From NCBI RefSeq assembly GCF_000003815.2, contig NC_049988.1:1338517-1394224 (forward strand): 55,708 nt of DNA, given 5' to 3'. The DNA comes from Branchiostoma floridae. Lineage: Eukaryota > Chordata > Leptocardii > Amphioxiformes > Branchiostomatidae. Positions 1-8,795 of this stretch are shown piece by piece (the first letter of the stretch is position 1; each line of letters starts with the position of its first letter). A model generated the notes under the pieces. It worked only from the letters and a program-made list of their open reading frames with translations, had not been told where the DNA came from and did not search any database. The position numbers were made by a program, and so were the translations under genes.

Positions 1-498
1 CAATTATTTACAACAATAATAAATACCCGTCTCACCGAATATATAGATGATCGCAACCTCATTTCCCCCAACCAGACTGGCTTCAGAAAGAATTTCGGAA
101 CTAACGACAACCGTCTCACCGAATATATAGATGATCACAACCTCATTTCCCCCAACCAGACTGGCTTCAGAAAGAATTTCGGAACTAACGACAACATCTT
201 TGTTATTGACACACTGATATCAAAATACACCAGCACCAACAGACGCCTCTACACCTGCTTTATAGACTTCAGAAAAGCTTTTGACTGCGTCTGGAGAGAA
301 GGTCTACGTTACAAACTACTTAACCTGGGCATAGGCGGCAAGTTCTACAAATTGATTAAATCCATGTACTCTAATCCGATGACATGTATTAAAACTCCTA
401 CCGGCCTTACACCACTGTTTACAACAGACAGAGGTGTAAGGCAAGGATGCAACCTCAGTCCTACGCTTTTCAGCTTATTTATAGATGATTTTAGTTAA
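1..498 (+). pseudogene. LINE reverse transcriptase, N-terminal half (fingers/palm)
   Basis: Frame 1 is open from the window edge to a stop at 496-498. It reads the RT motif QTGFRKNFGTND, then FIDFRKAFDCVWREG (first catalytic Asp region), then GVRQGCNLSPTLF. After LFIDD the frame is lost. The continuation (DLDTPDC..., then LLYADDVV) is in frame 2, so a single-base indel near 490-497 separates the two halves. The 28-codon segment with QTGFRKNFG is present twice in frame because of a tandem duplication at 27-194. This is a fossil, not a functional enzyme. Confidence 0.88.
27..194 (+). repeat. 84-bp perfect-length tandem duplication inside the RT frame
   Basis: Two adjacent copies, 27-110 and 111-194, each start ccgtctcaccgaatat and end ctaacgacaa. 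They differ at one visible base (tcgcaac versus tcacaac). The length is 28 codons, so the frame is kept and the RT motif QTGFRKNFG is doubled. The homologous LINE at 47-50 kb has one copy. Confidence 0.95.
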
Positions 499-1210
499 AG
501 ATTTAGATACCCCCGACTGCGACCCACCCTCCCAAAACCACCTCCTCGTTTCTTGTCTACTTTACGCAGATGATGTAGTACTACTTTCAGAGTCCGAAAC
601 CGGCTTACAATGTGCCCTTGACAGGCTTCATTCCTTCTGCGAAAAATGGAAACTGCAGGTGAACCTAAAGAAAACTAAAGCCGTGATCTTTAACAAATCA
701 GGGAGACTCCTAAAGAACATAAATTTCTTATTTGGCGCAGACAACATCGAAATCGCAAACTCCTACCCCTACCTAGGCCTGACGTTGTCCTCGTCAGGTA
801 CTTATTCCTTAGCTAAAAAGAATCTGTCTCTAAAGGCACGTAAAGCTGTATTCGGCCTCAAACCTCTCACTCTTTCAACGATGTCCCCCCAGACTCTACT
901 TAAGCTATTCAATACGTGTATTAGGCCCATAATGTTATANNNNNNNNNNNNNNNNNNNNNNNNNNNNNNNNNNNNNNNNNNNNNNNNNNNNNNNNNNNNN
1001 NNNNNNNNNNNNNNNNNNNNNNNNNNNNNNNNNNNNNNNNNNNNNNNNNNNNNNTGTAGAGCAGAACTCGGAGTCTATCCAACAGGCATAGATATAGCAA
1101 TCCGCATAGTTAAGTACTGGCTACGCCTTAAACAGTTAGATTACTCTACACACTCCTTTACAAATAGACGCACTACTCTGTCAACAAAATGTACCTTTGA
1201 ACAATCATAA
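485..1210 (+). pseudogene. LINE reverse transcriptase, C-terminal half with YADD
   Basis: Continues the RT in frame 2. SCLLYADDVVLLSESETG contains the catalytic YADD box, followed by WKLQVNLKKTKAVIFN and YLGLTLSSSGTYS, typical of the palm/thumb of LINE RTs. Residues encoded by 940-1054 are unknown (N). After the gap, RAELGVYPTGIDIAIR and YWLRLKQLD match the intact stretch of the second copy (RAELGRFPLDLDISMR, YWLRLLQMD). The frame ends at 1210, well before the family's natural C-terminus. Confidence 0.85.
940..1054. other. Assembly gap (115 N)
   Basis: Run of N inside LINE copy 1. Confidence 1.
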
Positions 1211-1280
1211 GAAAACTTGGCTCCAACATGTAAAACAAATACTTGATGATAATGGTTATTCCTATCTATGGAACTATGCT

Positions 1281-1332
1281 CACTCTAGAATAGACAACAA
1301 ACATATCACTCTAGAATAGACAACAAACATAT
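1281..1332 (+). repeat. 26-bp tandem duplication in LINE copy 1
   Basis: cactctagaatagacaacaa plus acatat occurs at 1281-1306 and again at 1307-1332 without visible differences. Because 26 is not a multiple of 3, it shifts the frame between the RT and the C-terminal segment. Confidence 0.93.
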
Positions 1333-1367
1333 TTGTACATTGTTAAGGAAAAGACTGTCAGGCGTGT

Positions 1368-1703
1368 ATGTCCAAACCTTTTTTCCAGCAATTGTCTAAA
1401 GATAACGGCAAACTAAGATTTTACAAACATATCAAAACCGAATATACCATGGAAACCTATCTATACCAGAGCGACGCTGACAAGAGATCCAATGTATGTA
1501 AGATAAGAATCAGTGCTCACTCACTAGAGATAGAAAAGGGTCGTTATAAGAAAGTGCCAGTTCAAGATAGATTGTGTAAATACTGTGCGACGGATGCAGT
1601 GGAAGATGAAATACATTTTATATGTAACTGCCCCCATTATGAGGACGAAAGAAACAACCTTTTTGACACAATCAAAACAATATTTCCAACTTTTCACCAG
1701 TAA
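1368..1703 (+). pseudogene. LINE ORF2 C-terminal Cys/His segment
   Basis: Contains KIRISAHSLEIEKGRYKK followed by CKYC...VEDEIHFICNCPHY, a C-x2-C...H-x3-C-type putative zinc-binding end seen in many LINE polyproteins. The second copy has the same segment intact (KIRISAHPLEIERGRYKR, CKQC...VEDETHFMSNCSLY). The apparent ATG is internal; this is the remnant of the original polyprotein end. Confidence 0.82.
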
Positions 1704-1947
1704 GTAGACCTCAAAAAAGCTATATTTCTGTTAAAATCACAGAACCCACTAATCATTAAAGAAGTGGGACTTTTCATCAGCCACTGCCTCCAAAGAAGAA
1801 GTCAAACCACCCAGTAAAGAAAGTAGAAGCATGTACATATAGATAGCTGACGAGTGTGTATCTAGAATAGACACTTGTTACTTTTTCACTGTCTGTATCA
1901 TTGCAATTAGCCTACGGGCATGGATTTGCAAATAAAAATAAATAAAT

Positions 1948-2392
1948 TTAACCCTATTCAGACGGGGGGGGGGGCTTTTGAGGCCCGCGCTAACTTCGAT
2001 GTCCTATAACGCCAGAACGGCTTACGCTAGAGCCACCAAATTTGGTGAGTTTTCTTAAAATATTGTTGGCAACAATTTTAAAAAGTTTGACAAATTTTCC
2101 ATTTTTTCGTGTTGCCATGGCAACCGTTTGTTGACAGGCAGTTTTGCCAAAAATCACTATTTTTGGTTCTAACAATGTATTTTTCACATTTATTTGCTAT
2201 ATTGCTGCTATTTCGTTACATAACGTCAAACGTCAAGTACGTGTCAGATATTATGCCGAAATTATGTTTTGAAAATTTGGTGGCCCTACGTCACGTCGTT
2301 TCAGAGTTATAGGACTTTAAAGTGGAGGGCCTCAAAAGACCCCCCCCCCCGGTCCAGGGATGACCAAAAAAGCCCGGTCTGAATAGGGTTAA
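1948..2392. mobile_element. piggyBac-like MITE with TTAA target duplication
   Basis: Left end TTAACCCTATTCAGAC and right end GTCTGAATAGGGTTAA are perfect inverted repeats flanked by TTAA, with the element proper starting CCC. That combination is the hallmark of the piggyBac superfamily. Next to the ends are a G-run (about 1964-1974) and a matching C-run (about 2339-2350), and ggcc plus a ctttt/aaaag block is also inverted. The internal open frames (65-67 codons) show no transposase similarity, so the element is non-autonomous. It sits a few bases 3' of LINE copy 1. Related fragments lie at 54690-54843 and 34550-34735. Confidence 0.88.
2111..2124. promoter_or_regulatory. Perfect palindromic X-box (RFX-type site) inside the MITE
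   Basis: GTTGCCATGGCAAC is a full palindrome matching the classic RFX X-box consensus. The related fragment at 54771-54784 keeps only the left half intact. Any regulatory function is inference. Confidence 0.55.
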
Positions 2393-2431
2393 GTGCCACA
2401 TATATCATCATCTGGAAAGATGGGTACGTAC

Positions 2432-2875
2432 TAGGGGTGAGTACCGGTACAGAAAATCCAGGTCCAGGTCCGGTTCAGGTCCAAAGGATCAGGTCCAGGT
2501 CCGGACCTGAACCAGGACCTCATTCATTATGACTCATACCAATGATCCTTTTCACTACAAAGAAATCCGTTTGGTAGAGTATTACACTTGCACTGGCGAT
2601 TTAAAATCCTACAACGCTAACTACACCCGTACGATTGACTGTAAAACTTGGTTGAAATGACTATAAACTCTAATCTGCTTCGCTCTTGTTATTTTCTTCC
2701 ACCTGCAAACGCCAAAAGATCCCCAAAACGTGTGAATGCCTGATCAAATAATCTGTTGATTTTCTAATAGGTCCAACATCCGGTCCACCTAATTTTTTCA
2801 GGTCCGTTTTTTCTGGGCCGGTCCAATAAGAAAAACTGGTTTTGTACCGGTACGCTGTACCGGTACCCAGCCCTA
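2432..2875. mobile_element. hAT-like MITE with 8-bp target duplication
   Basis: Left end TAGGGGTGAGTACCGGTACAG and right end (reverse complement) TAGGGCTGGGTACCGGTACAG form a 21-bp inverted repeat with two mismatches. The flanks gtacgtac (2424-2431) and gtatgtac (2876-2883) are an 8-bp duplication with one mismatch, as expected for hAT elements. The interior has a cluster of aggtcc/ccggtcc motifs near both ends and no coding capacity. Confidence 0.85.
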
Positions 2876-2940
2876 GTATGTACTGATATGAATTTCCTGC
2901 TCCGTTATCTCTATATTGCCGAGATGTGTCACGATATGAT

Positions 2941-3825
2941 NNNNNNNNNNNNNNNNNNNNNNNNNNNNNNNNNNNNNNNNNNNNNNNNNNNNNNNNNNNN
3001 NNNNNNNNNNNNNNNNNNNNNNNNNNNNNNNNNNNNNNNNNNNNNNNNNNNNNNNNNNNNNNNNNNNNNNNNNNNNNNNNNNNNNNNNNNNNNNNNNNNN
3101 NNNNNNNNNNNNNNNNNNNNNNNNNNNNNNNNNNNNNNNNNNNNNNNNNNNNNNNNNNNNNNNNNNNNNNNNNNNNNNNNNNNNNNNNNNNNNNNNNNNN
3201 NNNNNNNNNNNNNNNNNNNNNNNNNNNNNNNNNNNNNNNNNNNNNNNNNNNNNNNNNNNNNNNNNNNNNNNNNNNNNNNNNNNNNNNNNNNNNNNNNNNN
3301 NNNNNNNNNNNNNNNNNNNNNNNNNNNNNNNNNNNNNNNNNNNNNNNNNNNNNNNNNNNNNNNNNNNNNNNNNNNNNNNNNNNNNNNNNNNNNNNNNNNN
3401 NNNNNNNNNNNNNNNNNNNNNNNNNNNNNNNNNNNNNNNNNNNNNNNNNNNNNNNNNNNNNNNNNNNNNNNNNNNNNNNNNNNNNNNNNNNNNNNNNNNN
3501 NNNNNNNNNNNNNNNNNNNNNNNNNNNNNNNNNNNNNNNNNNNNNNNNNNNNNNNNNNNNNNNNNNNNNNNNNNNNNNNNNNNNNNNNNNNNNNNNNNNN
3601 NNNNNNNNNNNNNNNNNNNNNNNNNNNNNNNNNNNNNNNNNNNNNNNNNNNNNNNNNNNNNNNNNNNNNNNNNNNNNNNNNNNNNNNNNNNNNNNNNNNN
3701 NNNNNNNNNNNNNNNNNNNNNNNNNNNNNNNNNNNNNNNNNNNNNNNNNNNNNNNNNNNNNNNNNNNNNNNNNNNNNNNNNNNNNNNNNNNNNNNNNNNN
3801 NNNNNNNNNNNNNNNNNNNNNNNNN
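2941..3825. other. Assembly gap (885 N)
   Basis: Run of N; open frames crossing it are meaningless. Confidence 1.
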
Positions 3826-4594
3826 CGCCTCCTACCGGCAAGTTATCCAACGAAAACAACTTTTAGGCAGAGTCAACACTAAGCTGTGTGGAAGATACGC
3901 TGGTACAAGTATACTTAGTAATAACTAAGAAAATAAGTTTTAGATGTCAGAAATTTGCAAGAAGTATAGTTTGTTTAATCTGGTGAACGTTAGACTTAAT
4001 GTTTTGTATGTGTAAAGTAGGACGTTGGCTTATATCATAGTTTATGTTGGCGGGATAGCGACGGTTAGGTCATGCTGATGTAAGAAGTATGTTTGTGAGT
4101 GATCTGACATGAATGATGAGAAGTCAGATGTTTATAGTTCATAGATGGATAGAGTTTTTAGTTAGAGACAATCCCAAACATTTTTGGATTTGGAATTGTA
4201 TTCTCACCGCAAAATCACCACCTACATCGGCTACATATAGCGGTGAGAAGCAGAACTCCAGCTAGACGTTATATGACAAAGGTGTCTGAGAGACATCGAA
4301 ACGTAACCTATAGAATGTAAGTATTGTGTAAAAAGAATTCTCCTATATCCTATTATATTCTACCAACCTGATGAAACTATTCTCGGAAGTATGGAAGTAA
4401 GGTTGATGTGACATGTATTGTACTGTAGTCATATTGTAAGATGAAGACCTTTCACGCAGGACGCAGTATGTGCATTACTGATATAGGAAGTCAAAATCAG
4501 ACACACAAGAACATAGGAAGGCCGAAGTAAATGAATTAGATGTAGCCACGACTAAATCCTGAATGTGGTGTAATGAATGTGATGGTCTAATGAT
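3826..4594. other. Non-coding stretch, nothing recognised
   Basis: AT-rich DNA with frequent stops in all frames. A gagacatcgaaacgt block near 4290 recalls the 3' regions of Penelope-like elements but lacks the rest of such a structure. Confidence 0.5.
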
Positions 4595-5340
4595 TTATAG
4601 GGATTGTACATTATATGTATTGGGGTGTACATGTATGACACTATCAAAGTTACTACTTTGTTTTATATAAAGTAACCGGTCGCCAATGTGTGTGTAAGTG
4701 ATCGTCATTGGTTAGATTGTTTAAAGGGATTGCACATTATAAATAAGGGATATTAAATGCAGTGGACTACAATGTCGGGCAAGGATTTTTTAAATCATTT
4801 TTGGGCAAGCAACAAGTAGTCAACGTTTACCCTTTAATGTAGGGATGATACATTATACGTATAGGGTTTCCACACTACCAACGTTATATCAATTTTAGAC
4901 CAGAAAAATACTGTCTTTTCCATACAAACTAACAAGCGTTTATTTCGATAGCACATCGTACGTATGGGGAATATGTAATGTACTAAATTGCCTAGCAAAG
5001 ATGTTACTGTAGGTTTATGTGGATCATGCACTATACATATGAGTATACAAAGTACTGTACTAGATTTGTATACACCGAGTAAAATATTGCCAGTGCTGGT
5101 TGGAAGGGGTTGTACATTAGATGTATGGTGATCATGATGTGCTGTACTAAAAGTAAAATAAAGAAGGTACCATCTTGTCTATATGAAACAGCAGTTCGTC
5201 GATATTGAGATGCTCTATGGGTATGATTCAATATTCATATGATGTATATATGAAATATGGTTATTTTTCATTTTGAAGCGGAGGAGTTACCTAATGTGCT
5301 TACACTATTACCATATCCTTGATGTATACATGATTTGTAT
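4595..5340. repeat. Degenerate irregular tandem repeat
   Basis: A motif close to gggattgtacattatatgta recurs at about 4599, 4725, 4840, 5022 and 5105 with variants nearby. Spacing is irregular (roughly 85-180 bp), so this is an old, eroded array rather than a clean satellite. No coding potential. Confidence 0.45.
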
Positions 5341-5470
5341 AATGTATCATTAATTAAATTGAATGTAAACGTGTCATTTTCATCATCATGTTGTTTCAAT
5401 CTTCTTCAGGATCAGGGAATCGCATTTGTGGTTGTGAATGGTATACAGCATCAAGGCTATTGTGTTTACA

Positions 5471-5538
5471 TTCAAATACAATTCAATCTCTACAACTGGA
5501 TAAAAAACGGATATTTACTTCCGGACGTTTCGAGTGAC
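5471..5538 (-). repeat. PLE terminal arm, 3' copy
   Basis: 68-bp arm starting ttcaaatacaattcaatc on the plus strand and ending gtttcgagtgac. It is inverted relative to 6115-6182 with one visible mismatch (tctctaca versus tctataca). Confidence 0.93.
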
Positions 5539-5565
5539 ATCCATCACTCTTCTTCAGCAAAAGCA
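5516..5565 (-). ncRNA. Hammerhead-ribozyme-like motif in the PLE 3' region
   Basis: Read on the minus strand: tgcttttg, then core CTGAAGA, an extra A, stem II gagtga/tcactc around a short loop, then GAAACGTC, then cggaagta. The outer strands tgcttttg and cggaagta pair over 8 positions (three G-U), forming stem I. GAAA plus the GTC cleavage triplet leaves only a 2-bp self-complementary ACGT as stem III, the minimal form reported for PLE hammerheads, which would act as a dimer. The unpaired A between the core and stem II is non-standard and lowers confidence. Confidence 0.55.
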
Positions 5566-5721
5566 GAATGAACTAGTCAGAACAATTCAATACCAGTACA
5601 GCTAACTAGAAAAACTGGTTTAACCACTAAATCGTTAGGATCATATGCAAAAGGTTACACAAATGTAAATCATGTTAAGATAGTTCCTATGGTCAGACAA
5701 TACCATAGGAAAAAAAAAAAA

Positions 5722-6099
5722 CTATTGTACTTTGTGGTGCAAGGCGGGGTCCCATGTACTGGAAAGTTCTACGCGCAGTCCTCCCTTCCGGTTCAAGGTG
5801 GGGTTGTAGATCCGCTCGTAGATGGCCTCCTTAACACCCCGCTCGTACCACCGTGGTTCGCGGTCAATAATGTCTGTAGTATCCAGTCTGAAGGAATGTC
5901 CTTGGTGTAGCTGAGTGTGGTGGTAGATGGCAGAAGAGTATCCACTTGCTGTAGCCCTGCAGTGTTGTTTGTACCTAGCCTTCAGTGGTTGACTGGTTTC
6001 TCCAATGTAGGTGTCGTTGCACTGTGGACCTTCACACTTAAGTCTGTAGATGACGTCAGACTTGGTGCCTTTCTGTACACGGTCCTTTGGATGGACCAA
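5722..6099 (-). pseudogene. Penelope-like element GIY-YIG endonuclease C-terminus
   Basis: The 125-codon frame reads VIYRLKCEGPQCNDTYIGET, i.e. a GIY-YIG core in which the first motif is VIY and the second is YIG. Then come ARYKQH (motif with Arg), a His-rich HHTQLHQGHSF block, and WYERGVKEAIYERIYNPTLN, where the Glu of KEAIYE is the expected metal-binding position. It ends GGLRVELSSTWDPAL, a typical PLE C-terminus. The reading frame begins only about 12 codons before the GIY-YIG domain; the RT that normally precedes it is absent. I call it a truncated retroelement remnant, although the remaining domain itself has no visible stop or frameshift. Confidence 0.85.
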
Positions 6100-6114
6100 C
6101 TGGATGGATGGACT

Positions 6115-6182
6115 GTCACTCGAAACGTCCGGAAGTAAATATCCGTTTTTTATCCAGTTGTATAGATTGAATTGTATTTGAA
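6115..6182 (-). repeat. PLE terminal arm, inverted 5' copy
   Basis: Reverse complement of 5471-5538. It carries the 3' half of the hammerhead-like motif (gaaacgtc plus the stem I strand) but not the CTGANGA half. Confidence 0.93.
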
Positions 6183-6224
6183 TATTGCTAACCTGGATGT
6201 CTAACCTTCATAAACGTATTGTGT

Positions 6225-6765
6225 TTACATGTGTGTGGATGGTGTTCAGCTCAAGGACACGTTTTTTTGTGTGTGTGGATGGTGTTCAGCACCAAGGGTA
6301 GGTGTGTCTGTGGATGATGGTCAACCTCAGGTACAGGTGTGTTTGTGTGTTAATGGTGTTCAGCACCAAGGACAGGTGTGTTTGTGTTTAGTGTTCAGCA
6401 CCAGGGGAAGGTGTGTTTGTGTGTGGATGATGTTCAGGGACAGGTCAGGTGTGTTTACCTGTGTGTGCGTGGTGTTCAGCACCAAGGACAGGTTTGTTTA
6501 CTGTGTGTGGGTTGTGTTCAGCACCAGGTACAGGTGTGATTAGGAAATGATGGTGTTTAGTACCAGGTAAAGGTGTGTTTGTGTGTAGATGGTGTTCAGT
6601 CGTCAGGTGTGTTTGCCTGTGTGTGGGTGGTGTTCAGCACCAAGGACAGATTTGTTCACTGTGTGTGGGTTTTGTTCAGCACAAGGTACAGGTGTGTTTG
6701 GGAAATGATGGAGTTCACGGCCAGGCAGGTGTGTTTGTATGTAAGTAGTGTTCAGCACCAGGTAC
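6225..6765. repeat. Minisatellite, ~36-43 bp unit, about 14 copies
   Basis: The unit is close to ggtgttcagcaccaaggaca followed by ggtgtgtttgtgtgtggat. Clear starts occur near 6241, 6280, 6356, 6390, 6471, 6507, 6550, 6591, 6628, 6670 and 6748. The apparent open frames (for example 6229-6543) are repeat translations, not genes. Confidence 0.85.
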
Positions 6766-7349
6766 GGACAGATAATGCCGTAGAATGCGTCCATACTGCA
6801 GTTAGAATAGTTAGAATACACTTAGAATCCATTTTGAATGCAATTCAGTATTTCTCCACTTCGAATACACCTCGATAGTTTTTACCATGTCAAAAACTTT
6901 CGGGCCAGCCAAAAGAACGGGCACGAATAGCTGGAATGCAGTAAGAATTTCTGGAATACACTACGAATTGCCAGAAATAGAAAAGAATCTTCATTCTGAT
7001 GGCATTCCGACTCATTCTTGCTCTCGTGTGAAGAATGAAATACCTTTACGGTATGATCTACCATGCTTTGCGAAAATACCGATAGAGGATGTGTCAATCG
7101 CTAACAATGTGGGAGGTTGGTACAACATAAAAGGCATAAACACTGCAGACAATCACCGGTATTTCATATGCGCTACAAACATACTAGCCTCACAGCTATA
7201 CCCAGTGAAACATTCTACTCCATTCCTAATGTTCGGGTGAGAACGTCAAATTCAAAAAGAGCTGGAGTCAAAATCTGATCGCGTCAAGATCTTATCAATA
7301 CCTACGCACATACCAAATATCAATACAATCCATGAAAGCGTTCTCGAGT
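6766..7349. other. Unassigned sequence with one 117-codon open frame
   Basis: 6887-7240 (+) is open for 117 codons beginning MSKTFGPAKRTG. I recognise no domain, and the surrounding DNA is rich in a gaata(c) motif typical of repeats (several copies at 6806-6975). I see no splice or promoter context, so this is probably chance or a repeat. Confidence 0.25.
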
Positions 7350-7530
7350 GCTACACACACACACACGCATACACACACACACACATACACACACACACAC
7401 AAACACAAACACATACATACATACATACATACATACTCTTAGTACATACATACATACATACATACATACATACATACATACAAACATACAAACGCTACCG
7501 AAAATATAACCTTTTTGGCGAAGGTAACAA
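7350..7530 (+). repeat. CA/CATA microsatellite plus conserved repeat end
   Basis: (AC)n then (ACAT)n tracts end in acgctaccgaaaatataacc and ttggcgaaggtaa. The same terminal block after a CA tract is found at 52720-52778, and in variant form at 24640-24763 and (inverted) at 14838-14900. It is the shared end of the dispersed family called family L here. Confidence 0.75.
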
Positions 7531-7767
7531 GCCTAGAAGAAATAGTGCCATAACTAAAATATATATAGTTTACATGCTTTTAGACAGTGTACATATAACT
7601 TAAAAATATCTTTATGATAAACATATACCTTTAAATACATGTGTTTATGAATACACGTTTTCTATTAGCATCTTTACAAAATGAAATCTGTTTTAAAACA
7701 ATGCATAAAATTGCGGTCTTTGAAACAATATCGTTCCTAAAGGTATGCCTTGAAAAAAATAGTACAA

Positions 7768-7975
7768 TGTAAATGCAGAAACTTTTGCGGTGGTTTAAGG
7801 TCGAGGTTTTCGCGGTGGCCCCTTCACTGCGAATTTAAAACCACCGCGAACATTTTTCTAAGGCAGTAAGAGACTACAGTGCATGGTGCTACCGCGAACT
7901 TAAAATTAAACACCGCGAAAACTCATTTTTCCCGCCACCGCGAAATTGAATCCCCGCGAACTTAAATGTATTAAC
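7768..7975. mobile_element. MITE-like element with repeated ccgcgaa motifs
   Basis: aatgcagaaacttttgcggt at the left and, inverted, ccccgcgaacttaaatgtatt at the right are imperfect terminal repeats. Between them accgcgaa/ttcgcggt motifs occur about seven times in both orientations, like subterminal transposase-binding repeats. No coding capacity. Confidence 0.55.
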
Positions 7976-7985
7976 AAATGCAGTA

Positions 7986-8153
7986 ACAGGCTTTTCATTT
8001 GACGTCATTTGCGCCATGTTGGATTACAGCGTACGTCTGTGAAAAAATACGAGAATGCTACAGACTAACTGCTTCATTCAATTGCCCGCCAACCTGGTGG
8101 TCGTCGTCTGATTCGAATTATAACGTCAAATATGACGTCAATGAAAAGCCTGT
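7986..8153. mobile_element. 168-bp MITE with CRE-like sites in its TIRs
   Basis: Left end ACAGGCTTTTCATTTGACGT and right end (reverse complement) ACAGGCTTTTCATTGACGTC are inverted repeats. Each arm carries TGACGTCA, a perfect CRE/ATF palindrome. The flanks are TA-rich, so a TA target duplication is possible but not provable. No coding capacity. Confidence 0.7.
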
Positions 8154-8159
8154 ATAATT

Positions 8160-8300
8160 AATTCCCAACAGCGTTTCAGAAACCCCTATCATTTCTGAAA
8201 ACATATATTGTTAACAAAACAAGACTTTCGAAAACCCCTATCATATTGAATCGTATATTGCTCACAAAAAACATGTGTTTCCAAAACCCTATTAGGACAC
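8160..8300. repeat. Three degenerate ~55-60 bp tandem units
   Basis: A core of aaacccctatcat followed by tatattg(t/c)t(a/c)acaaaa appears twice, and a shortened third copy ends ccaaaaccctatt. Confidence 0.5.
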
Positions 8301-8489
8301 AGCAAGTAAATTTCATGGATGACATCCTCTGCAGATGGCAAAAATAGTGAGATAGGGAGAAAAAAACAAGCTGGCTAAATTTTCCAAATATACGAACTAA
8401 ACGTAAAAAAAGGAATTGAAGAGACGAAACATGGTATCACAGCCTACAGGGCATTCATTTCTGCATTCAAGACGTGTACTAGTGTAGTA

Positions 8490-8746
8490 AAGGTGATATC
8501 TGTCTGCAAGACTATCTGTCTGCCTCTCTGTCTGCAATCCTTTCTGGCTTCCTCTTTGTCTGTCTACCTCTTTGTCTGTCTGTCTGTCTGCAAGCATGTT
8601 TGTCTGCCTCTTTGTCTTCCAACAACCCTGTCTGGCGTTCTCTTTGTCTGTCTACCTCTCTATTTGTCTGCAAGCCTGTCAGTCTTCCTGTCTGTCGGTC
8701 TGCAACCCTTTCTGTCTGTACCCTTGTCTGCCTTTCTCTCTGTCTG

Positions 8747-8795
<49 letters not shown>

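Larger units (their letters stand above)
1..1940 (+). mobile_element. Decayed non-LTR retrotransposon (LINE), copy 1, cut by left edge
   Basis: Reverse transcriptase motifs run left to right in shifting frames, followed by a C-terminal Cys/His-rich segment and a 3' tail ending in AATAAA-type repeats near 1930-1947. A second copy at about 47290-49840 shares the protein and the 3' UTR (a tagacacttgt block, then gcaattagcc and acgggca), so the 3' end near 1940 is supported. The 5' part lies outside the window. The copy is dead: there are frameshifts near 490 and after 1210, two small internal tandem duplications, and a 115-bp assembly gap. The LINE clade cannot be assigned safely by eye; the RT resembles the Jockey/CR1/I-type group. 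Confidence 0.85.
5471..6182 (-). mobile_element. 5'-truncated Penelope-like element (PLE) with inverted arms
   Basis: On the minus strand the order is: a 68-bp arm (6182-6115), a GIY-YIG endonuclease fragment (6099-5722), a non-coding 3' region, a hammerhead-like motif (5565-5516), and the same 68-bp arm in the opposite orientation (5538-5471). Penelope copies are known for 5' truncation and for partial terminal (pseudo-LTR) copies in inverted or tandem order, which fits. The reverse transcriptase domain is missing, so the copy cannot move by itself. Confidence 0.85.

Noticed and set aside
2873-3928. Open frames of 318-346 codons across 2873-3928
   Set aside because: Almost entirely N; open only because the gap cannot contain stops.
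4280-4312. ctgagagacatcgaaacgt as a second hammerhead
   Set aside because: The core does not fit CTGANGA followed by a pairing stem; only the GAAAC part matches.
6229-6878. Cys/Val/Trp-rich frames of ~100 codons
   Set aside because: Translations of the ~40-bp minisatellite.
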